Below, piece by piece: positions 9,097 through 14,661 of a stretch of DNA of 14,661 nucleotides. The position numbers and the translations under genes are program-made. Under the pieces are notes generated by a model, which did not search any database, was not told where the DNA came from, and worked only from the letters and a program-made list of their open reading frames with translations. The stretch lies in the NCBI GenBank assembly GCA_000310025.1, contig FN649751.1:2713632-2728292 (forward strand). The letters run 5' to 3'. The stretch's first letter is position 1. Each line of letters starts with the position of its first letter. Origin of the DNA: Ectocarpus siliculosus (taxonomy: Eukaryota > Sar > Phaeophyceae > Ectocarpales > Ectocarpaceae).

Positions 9097-10121
9097 GCGG
9101 AGGTCAGGTGGGGCGCGAGAGCCGGCGTTTTGATAACGCGTGTATTTTAGTAGGCGTTCCGCGTTACACAGCGTGTTGCAAGAATGTCCTCCCTTCTCAC
9201 GCCCATCGTCAGTGCATGTTACAGTTCGGTCTTGTGGTTTACCCCCCGAGATGTTCGCTCTCCGAGAGTTGCACTTTTTTTTGTTCCTGCGCGTGCGGCA
9301 AAAGCCCGCGTTCCGTGCGTGATGTGGCTGTGTAGCCGGAGGACGTAGAAGACTTAATAGCTATGAGTAAGCCCGATGGCAGGCATTCCTGCCCCGGCTT
9401 CGGCATCCGTCCATCGATGTTCTTGGCCACACCCGAGTATGGCATGCACGTGTATGGACAACGATTGTTTCACGAGGAGCCACTTTTTTTAGGGAAATCT
9501 GCCCCGGTTGCGTCATCAATCCATCCGGTGGTCCTCGTTGCCTCCCCCCTATGCATACGCCTCGGTATAAAGAGCATAAACACGGCAGAAAATAATATAT
9601 AGTGGATGCCAGGGTGTTGGCGCGATACCTCTACCACCAGCAGTAAGTAGAAGAGATTTTTTTTGTTCTCGAAGGACGAGTGCGCGGCCATCGACCACTC
9701 CCAACAACAAACGCTCCCCCCCCCGCGCGCGCGCCAGGTGTACGTGTGGAGCACTGGCGTCGTTGCAGGAACGTCCCCGTCCACGCTCCCAGGAGTCGGC
9801 GGCGGCGGCGGCGGCGGCCGCATCCCGGGGGTGGGTGCGTCGGCCGCCGCTGCGACCTCCCCCTCGCCGGCGGTGGCGCCGACCCAAAAGGACACCAACA
9901 CCCGCCACGAGTCCTTCCACGCGACATCAGAGGCCCCCAAGATCGTGACGACGGCCTGCTTCGTGCCGGAGTCGACGTCGCGGGCGTGCGTGCGGGCGGT
10001 GAGGGGCGGGCTCTCCGGGCCGGTGGAGGAGAGCGGGGGCTACGGCGGTTGCATGATCCTGGCGACCGACTACAACGGCTGCGTCCGCGTGTACTGCAAG
10101 TCGGCAGTGCTGCTGAGCTAG
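5062..10121 (+). CDS. WDR44: WDR44-like WD40-repeat protein, four exons, apparently complete
   Basis: Exons 5062-6342, 6696-8084, 8507-9025 and 9738-10121 (stop TAG) join in phase 0 to 1190 residues. The start is the first ATG after an in-frame TAG at 4936-4938. Residues 35-41 (EFYDAVE) match the FFAT-like motif near the N-terminus of animal WDR44. Residues 51-67 are polyglutamine. NPF tripeptides lie at 153, 251, 266 and 276, and PPLPPR at 344-349. A conserved pre-propeller segment starts at the second exon (DTGKNFD, LPTNNYTLLPSRKDLI), followed by a basic patch at about 527-548. WD40 blades run from about 630: CHDGPIWTAAFNQSGEFLA, EAHKGDVVAISWS, HADTVTSVDFHP, QTEGMRYFTQIECRNRRG, LLVTTNDSRLRLYN, KYKGFANDTLQITATFSEDG, VYVWST and ATDYNGCVRVY. 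The TQIECRNRRG and NDSRLRLY blocks are characteristic of WDR44. Gly/Ser-rich inserts separate blades at about 678-775 and 923-990. In animals WDR44 binds Rab11, VAP and GRAF proteins on endosomal/ER-export tubules; a similar trafficking role here is inferred. Confidence 0.9.
5164..5184 (+). other. FFAT-like motif EFYDAVE (residues 35-41)
   Basis: EFYDAVE fits the FFAT consensus E-F-F/Y-D-A-x-E, which binds the MSP domain of the ER proteins VAPA/VAPB. Acidic residues flank it (Asp34, Asp42). Animal WDR44 has a near-identical EFYDAPE close to its N-terminus. Binding in this organism is inferred. Confidence 0.8.
5212..5262 (+). repeat. (CAG)17 coding microsatellite, polyglutamine
   Basis: This is a pure CAG run of 17 codons in the reading frame of the WDR44-like gene (residues 51-67). 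It lies ten residues after the FFAT-like motif and is followed by Ser-rich sequence. Being a perfect repeat it is likely to vary in length, and other frames through it give spurious Ser or Ala runs. Confidence 0.95.
5518..5895 (+). other. Cluster of four NPF motifs (residues 153-278)
   Basis: NPF occurs at 5518-5526, 5812-5820, 5857-5865 and 5887-5895. The contexts are NPFNED, NPFVEE, NPFVTA and NPFAGGDD. NPF is the ligand of EH domains, and acidic residues just after NPF favour EHD-type EH domains. Four copies in 126 residues of otherwise low-complexity sequence suggest a functional binding region; the partner is inferred. Confidence 0.75.
6091..6108 (+). other. Proline-rich SH3-type motif PPLPPR (residues 344-349)
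   Basis: The protein has a PPPPPPP tract, then PKKPPPLPPRRP. PxLPxR is the class II SH3-binding pattern. Animal WDR44 also has a proline-rich segment between its N-terminus and its WD40 domain that binds the SH3 domain of GRAF proteins. Whether this alga has a matching SH3 partner is unknown. Confidence 0.6.
6343..6695 (+). other. Intron 1 of the WDR44-like gene
   Basis: The proposed donor is GTGGTG after GCGAAATACCTG, and the acceptor GCATGCAG precedes GACACTGGG. The join reads GAKYLDTGKNFD in phase 0, resembling the Y-x-DTG element before the propeller in WDR44 proteins as I recall it. The acceptor is well placed; the donor could be shifted by a few codons. Unspliced, the frame stops at 6460-6462. 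Confidence 0.7.
8085..8506 (+). other. Intron 2 of the WDR44-like gene
   Basis: Donor GTAGGT follows CAG, and acceptor AAACAG precedes GTTCTCTTC, in phase 0. The join GLYMGQ to VLFYQTEGMRYFTQ rebuilds one continuous WD40 blade, which strongly supports both sites. Confidence 0.9.
9026..9737 (+). other. Intron 3 of the WDR44-like gene
   Basis: Donor GTGCGA follows GGCAAG, and acceptor GCGCCAG precedes GTGTACGTG, in phase 0. The join SGSENGK to VYVWSTG is a canonical WD40 blade ending. At 712 nt this is the longest intron of the gene. It contains a long AG microsatellite starting 17 nt inside the donor side and has a C-rich tract before the acceptor. Confidence 0.9.
9043..9094 (+). repeat. (AG)26 microsatellite in intron 3
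   Basis: This is a perfect AG dinucleotide run of 52 nt just downstream of the exon 3 donor. It is intronic; reading through it gives the Arg-Glu repeat seen in unspliced frames, which is not protein. Confidence 0.95.
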
Positions 10122-10285
10122 GTTTCGTATGTTAGTGGTGCGGTGCATGGCAAGCAGGCAGGCAGCTGGGATGGTTTGTGTCGTCTGGTGTCGATCTTCA
10201 TCGCCGCGAATGGTGTGGTTTGTGTGACGCGTGAACAAATTTCAGGAGTGGCACGAACGGTACCCCGTTGATGGTGTGCTCTTTT

Positions 10286-10305
10286 AGCCCCGATTCGTCG
10301 GGGTT
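10286..10305 (+). other. Small hairpin with TTCG loop in likely 3' UTR
   Basis: CCCCGA (10288-10293) and TCGGGG (10298-10303) form a perfect 6-bp stem around a TTCG loop. The stem can be extended by a G-U and an A-U pair, and a T-rich stretch follows. It lies about 165 nt after the WDR44-like stop codon. It has the shape of a bacterial terminator, but the context is eukaryotic, so I do not call it one. The function is unknown and it may be chance. Confidence 0.5.
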
Positions 10306-11821
10306 GTTTTTCGGTAGTAGGTGTGTATTGTTGTTGTCTGCAGTAGTTGGTTTGTTCTTTCTTGTCCAAATTTTGGATTCCGATTCGTGCTTCGCGATGC
10401 GGCAGCTCTCCGTCGCATGCGCCGTGTATCCGGGATGTCTGTAGGGCTGTAATTTTCTTGCCGTACATGTTGGGTGGACTAAGCGTTTGGCGGTTTTCAA
10501 TATTTTTCCGTGTCTTTGGGACTCGCGCATATGTGTATATACGCTGGATACCTTGGCAGGCTACTCGTGTGTTAGGGATTTGTGGCGGCTGCCACCCCGT
10601 CTCTTGTTGACGGCTGGCTACGTTTTTGAGTTGGCTGGAATGCTCCGAATGGTGTCAGAACGAGCTAATTTTTGCCCTTGGTCGCATCCCATCCGCAGGC
10701 AGGCCGTGTGCAAAAAAAATGACTGAAGTGACTGATGATGGAGAGTTTTGCCGCCGCTCGGTGGCGTAGATTGGGAGGCCCTAGGTTGTGATGGACAGAT
10801 GTTGTGGTGTATGTTGTCCTCTCTGTGTGTTACGGGGGGTTGTTCCATTCGGTGTCGTCTGTGTTGTTCACGCCGCCGCCATATGCGTCGTGTGTGTCGG
10901 CTGTCGAATTGTCTTGTCCGGCTACAGTAGGTTGCTGTTGTGCGTCCCGGCTCTTTGCAGAACGTGTAAAGAAAAGGTGGTTTTAGAACGGTCTCCTCGC
11001 AAAAGAAACGCGTGAGATGTAAAATGTACCGGTAGTGTATTAAAAATCACTCAAGACGAGATGGAAAACTGTATCGACACGGATGGGTGCGGAAAATGCT
11101 ATTATACCTCACCTGTCTCTTTTTCCTACCGGTGGCGGCGCCTAGTCTCACCATCCTTCCTGTGTCACGTTGCAGGCCACGTGCTCTCGTACGGTGGAGC
11201 AGGGATTCTTCCCTGAGCCGCCGTACTAGACAATCGATGCCTGCCTGCTACATGCACGTGCGCGTGTATTTTTTTATGGTACACACACGTCGTTTAATTG
11301 TCGAAATACCATTTAGATTGCTGTTGGTGAAACCGAGTGCCAGTAAAAGCCGCACCAGCATTGAGTGACGCCAGACCGCGTGCACCTTCTTTCCCCTCTG
11401 TCTGTCTGCTCTTGTCGTCAACCGACGAATATGGGCTGCCACCATGTATCAATTTCCCCCACGCCAAACACGCAAAATGTGGCGCATGGCTACCACCCCT
11501 CCTTATGTGTGTCCCGTCCCCCGCCACCGCCGGCCGGGAGCAACTTCCACCGCCGGTATTCTCCCCCTACAAGCAGGGAACCCTGGTGGGCCACCGTCCG
11601 TGCGGTGGTAGGATTTGAAAGAGGAGGAAAATCCAGTGAGATTTTTGCACACAGCTACATATTGTCGGCGTCATTGCCACACCAATGATTTGGAGGTGGT
11701 ACTACACAAGTCTTGGGTCTTCCCCCGCCCTCTCCTGTTCTGTTTCGAAAGGGATGCGTGGTCACTTTGTTGGTGTCAACGGCTGTACAGCAGTACCGTA
11801 ACGTACCAAACGATTGTGGTG

Positions 11822-12179
11822 CCCCCCCCCCCCCCCCCCCCGGTGCCTTCCCAGCCTTTTCTTCCCCCGGGGGAAACTCAAAGGGTTCTTTTTTTTTTCC
11901 CTTTCCCCTCCCCCCCCCTTCCATTCCGGTCAATTCCCGTGGTAAATTTTCCCGGCCCAACAAATGAAACCTTCCAAAATAAGGGGTTGGCGGCCCTTGG
12001 GTGGGGGAAAACCCCAAAACCATTATTGGGGGAGGCCCCGGTTTTAACCCACCCCGGGGGGAAAGGATTATTTCTTGCTTGGACCCCCCCCCGGAACCCC
12101 CCCAGTTTTTTTTAGGGCCCGGGGTTTTTTTTGCCCCACCTTATTGGTCAAAAGGGGGGGGGGGGTGGGGGGGGGGAGG
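11822..12179. other. Suspected low-quality sequence block between homopolymers
   Basis: The block opens with a run of 20 C (11822-11841) and closes with two long G runs (12154-12165 and 12167-12176). Between them an unusually large share of bases sits in homopolymer runs, such as AAAACCCCAAAACC or GGGGTTTTTTTTGCCCC. This is how Sanger traces look after polymerase slippage on poly-C read from either side. Open frames across it should not be trusted. Confidence 0.7.
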
Positions 12180-12921
12180 GTACCTGTATGCAGGGTTGGA
12201 AAAAGCTCTCAACCAAAAGCTCAACATCGGCCCAAATGATGCGGGACACATTTGTTTTCTCTACCGCGAACCAAACTACTATTATAATACAGTCCGACCA
12301 CAACGTGAGCAGGCCTGCCGCGAACAGATACTCTTCGGGTAACGACGTTTTCGGCCGAACCAAGACGTCCGTGTATAAGTGACACTCCCTTCATTGGTCA
12401 CAACCTTTTCCCAGGACAACGCGCATAATCTTACATGCATTTTCTTCACACACATGGTGCCGAGAGAGACAGCAGTAGGGCAGGATCATCAAGCAAGGCT
12501 TGGGTTTCTACACACGTGGAGCGCCGAGATCTCGAACCCAACCCCACTCACCTCACCCGCGCTTTCTTTCTTGGAAACCCCTGGCTCTCCGCCACCAGCA
12601 ACAGTCTGGATAGCTTGCCCTTTCGACGACAACAGCCCAACAGACGACTCGAAGCCCTCCGACAAGTCCACTACGAACGAATTCATTCATGGACGGGGCA
12701 CTTGAGCGTTGTGTGCGGAAAAGGGCGCAGGCAACCTTCCGACTTCGCCGACACAAAAAAGGTCAATGCTTGACGGCCAAGACTTGCATGCACAATTGCA
12801 TGTACCGCCACAAAAAACAGCGGGTGTAGCTCCAGCCGGAGGAACAAAGGGCGACGGAGGCAGTTTCGTCGTCTTCATTGAAGCCCCGAATCGTTGTGTT
12901 GTCCAAGAAAAAAGTGTGTAC

Positions 12922-12934
12922 GGGGGGGGGGGGG
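12922..12934 (+). repeat. G13 homopolymer
   Basis: A run of 13 G in non-coding sequence, about 400 nt downstream of the minus-strand gene's stop. Its exact length is likely uncertain. Confidence 0.85.
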
Positions 12935-13328
12935 TTGCATTGCCTCCATGGACTGTTCAATCAGCTTCGAAAAACCCTTCTCCCGCGAATGGGTGTTGTT
13001 GACCATCCCCGCAGTCGCCTCTCTCTCTCTCTTGCTGACCTTGGCATGCACGGACCGTTTCGTCCCGTAGTTGTATGTCGTAGGGGGCGACCGCGGCTAC
13101 GCGGGAACCCCGTGGGGTCTGCCTGCTGCTGCCGCACAAGCCGGTCACGATATCGTATGGGCAGAAAACCCGCGAGGATAACACAGACGTGCCAGGGAAC
13201 CTCATCATCACCCCTGAGGCAAGACAGCACCAAACAGCACGCCCCAGTGCGCTGGCCGCTGGATGCTTTGGTTGCCATCGCCAACACCCTTGTAGAGAGC
13301 CCCCCCTCCTCCGCTCCCTCCTTCAAAG

Positions 13329-14285
13329 TCACAGGCGTTCGGCGCCCCCGCCGTGAGAGAGATTGGCATAGACAGATTCAACCACGAGAAGCCTCCCGCC
13401 GGACGTAGACGGGACCCCGTCTTCCTTCCCCTCGCTAACCTCGATCACACACCCTTCGCAATCCAGGTGTAGCTTGTCGTTTCCTGCGCCGCCGCCGCTG
13501 CTGCCGCTGCCTCCGCCACCGCCGCCGCCACCACTGCTACCGCCGCCGCCACCGCTGCCGCTGCCGCCGCTGCCGCCACCCCCGGGAGCCGCCGCCCCTG
13601 CCGAAGAAACCCGGTCCCTCTCGTTGAGGTAGAGGGTCACGGTCCCCTCGCCTACCGCGTCTTGAAGGAGACCGCGCGTCGCCGCCGAGGGCACGAAAGG
13701 GTGGCCGTTCGTCCTGATCCGGAGAACCCGCAAGGAGGACACCGATGATGATGATGATGACGACGACGACGACAACTGCGACGTGACACGACCGTCTCCG
13801 CCGCCATGGCCATAAGAAACGGGGGGCCCCGCCGCTGCGGCGGCGGCGGCGGCAGCCTTCAGCCTGGCGGTGGCGAACCTCTTCCACCCGTCATCGGTGA
13901 CCTTGAGACCGTCCACGACGAGCTCCTCGAGGCGAGGCGCGTTGGCCCCGATCGCCCCCAGGCCCGTGGTGATGCTGGGGGCTTCGGCCTGTCCGCCGCG
14001 CTGCCCCGTCAGCCACAGCTTGCGGAGAGAGGAAGGGGTCTTTCCATCACCGGGGCCCCCGCTCCAGGGGGTCGCCCTGGGCATGTTGGCCAGGTCCGCG
14101 AGGGCGGCATCGTTGATATTCGACTCGTAATGGGCGTCCCACTTGGCCCCGGACCCGTTGCTGGGCGTCAGCGTCATCATCGTGACCTGGAGGGCCAGGG
14201 ACTCGAGCTTGACGGTGTGAACGAAGATCGCCAGCTGTCGCAGCCAGTACTGCGGGGAGTCGGAAGAGTAAAAAGTGTCGTAGAT
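13329..14285 (-). CDS. 3' terminal exon of an LRR-like protein of unknown function
   Basis: The exon opens after acceptor CTGCCAG, preceded by a long pyrimidine tract on the minus strand, and runs 318 residues to a TGA at 13331-13329. No plausible ATG start lies at its beginning, so the gene continues to the right. The first ~170 residues are globular-looking, with leucine-rich-repeat spacing: SNINDAALADLANMP, SSLRKLWLTGQ, then GANAPRLEELVVDGLKVTDDGW, and after a gap VSSLRVLRIRTNG. The pattern fits RI-type or F-box-associated LRRs, but too few repeats are visible to name a family. The C-terminal half carries polyalanine, a 10-serine run and a Gly/Ser tract, then ends with LHLDCEGCVIEV and a short tail. 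It is convergent with the WDR44-like gene. I do not recognise the protein; the exon call itself rests on composition, the splice site and the LRR spacing. Confidence 0.7.
   Translation of the reverse strand: MYDTFYSSDSPQYWLRQLAIFVHTVKLESLALQVTMMTLTPSNGSGAKWDAHYESNINDAALADLANMPRATPWSGGPGDGKTPSSLRKLWLTGQRGGQAEAPSITTGLGAIGANAPRLEELVVDGLKVTDDGWKRFATARLKAAAAAAAAAGPPVSYGHGGGDGRVTSQLSSSSSSSSSSVSSLRVLRIRTNGHPFVPSAATRGLLQDAVGEGTVTLYLNERDRVSSAGAAAPGGGGSGGSGSGGGGGSSGGGGGGGGSGSSGGGAGNDKLHLDCEGCVIEVSEGKEDGVPSTSGGRLLVVESVYANLSHGGGAERL
13482..13590 (-). repeat. Gly/Ser-encoding GGC/AGC repeat tract
   Basis: Imperfect GGC/GGT/AGC codon repeats on the minus strand encode a Gly/Ser run of about 35 residues in the LRR-like protein. 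It is probably a flexible linker, of the kind found in all three genes of this window. Confidence 0.85.
13743..13772 (-). repeat. Serine-coding trinucleotide repeat
   Basis: GAT units pass into GAC units on the plus strand. On the coding minus strand these are TCG and TCA codons, giving about ten serines between the polyalanine tract and the VSSLRVLRI repeat. The switch between two synonymous codon blocks points to an old trinucleotide expansion. Confidence 0.8.
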
Positions 14286-14661
14286 CTGGCAGGGGGTGGG
14301 GGGGGGAGGGGGGGTTGGGATGGGGGTGGGTGGGGAGGCCGAAATGGTCCCACCAAAGACCCCAGAGAAAAAAAGTGTCGTACTGGTATACCTCTGGCAA
14401 CGGGGGAGGGGTGTGCTCATACTCATGTAAAACGCATGCCGAAGTCGGCAGACCATAGACCTCGCATCCCTGCAATGCCAGCCGGGACGGAGCGATACGC
14501 CGGGTTTTCTGCGGCCCAGGCTACGCGTTTCACAACGATGATCCAGGAGCCCGTCGTCATACTTGCGTTTGCTGTGCCAAACCAGATATACGATTGGTTG
14601 ATTGGGCGTCCCGGTTAACCAAACGATAGAACGGGGGGGGGGGAGGGGGGGGGGGGGGAAT
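14286..14661 (-). other. Probable intron of the LRR-like gene, ending in poly-G
   Basis: Just upstream of the acceptor (14286-14337) the minus strand is almost pure pyrimidine, a strong acceptor tract. Beyond it I find no conserved coding segment in either direction. The window ends in G11-A-G14 (14633-14658), probably close to a sequencing or assembly break. The preceding exon must lie to the right of the window. Confidence 0.55.
14633..14658 (+). repeat. Poly-G tract at the window edge
   Basis: A G11-A-G14 run lies three bases before the window end. Such runs are hard to sequence, so length and the single A are doubtful. Confidence 0.85.

Larger units (their letters stand above)
10122..13328. 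other. Gene-free region between convergent genes
   Basis: About 3.2 kb separates the stop codons of the WDR44-like gene (plus) and the LRR-like gene (minus), so it should hold both 3' UTRs. From 10122 to about 11800 the sequence is ordinary non-coding DNA, T/G-rich at first. Positions 11822-12179 are unreliable (separate entry). From 12180 to 13328 open frames exist on both strands, but none shows a family motif or an exon-like boundary. I recognise no tRNA, transposon or other element. Confidence 0.6.

Noticed and set aside
9043-9133. Arg-Glu repeat as part of the WDR44-like protein
   Set aside because: It comes from reading the AG microsatellite of intron 3; splicing at 9025/9738 restores a canonical WD40 blade.
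10286-10310. Rho-independent terminator
   Set aside because: The shape fits, but the surrounding genes have introns and the organism is eukaryotic, so a bacterial terminator is not a sensible call.
11615-12342. Open frames through the homopolymer-smeared block
   Set aside because: The underlying base calls are probably wrong, so the reading frames mean nothing.
12878-13408. 176-residue plus-strand open frame overlapping the end of the LRR-like exon
   Set aside because: It crosses a G13 run of uncertain length, has no motif, and is antisense to the better supported minus-strand exon.

Overview
The window looks like nuclear DNA of a stramenopile, most likely an Ectocarpus-like brown alga. Coding exons are GC-rich, with long Gly/Ala/Ser/Gln homopolymer tracts. 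GT-AG introns of about 230-710 nt interrupt them, and intergenic stretches are long, T/G-rich and without genes. The species is inferred from this style of sequence, not proven. No bacterial operon, mobile element, CRISPR array or RNA gene was recognised.

Layout: (1) 1-3068, plus strand: the 3' part of a mid-SUN (SUCO/SLP1-like) membrane protein. Three exons are visible, and the SUN domain itself would lie left of the window. (2) 3069-5061: no supported gene, only likely 3' UTR, a GAT microsatellite and the upstream region of the next gene. (3) 5062-10121, plus strand: an apparently complete four-exon gene for a WDR44-like WD40 protein. My joined model has 1190 residues, all three introns in phase 0 and no frameshift. 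(4) 10122-13328: no supported gene. It holds a small hairpin and a roughly 360-nt block of unreliable, homopolymer-smeared sequence between a C20 run and a G-rich run. (5) 13329-14285, minus strand: the last exon of an unrecognised protein with leucine-rich-repeat-like segments, convergent with the WDR44-like gene. (6) 14286-14661: probable intron of that gene, ending in poly-G at the window edge.

The two recognised genes both concern membranes of the nuclear-envelope/ER/endosome system, but I see no evidence that they act together; their adjacency is probably chance. The most interesting content is the N-terminal half of the WDR44-like protein. It carries an FFAT-like motif, four NPF tripeptides and a PPLPPR proline motif. 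This resembles the VAP-binding and SH3-binding layout of animal WDR44, with an additional possible EH-domain interface. I found no evidence of a wholly new biological system in the window.
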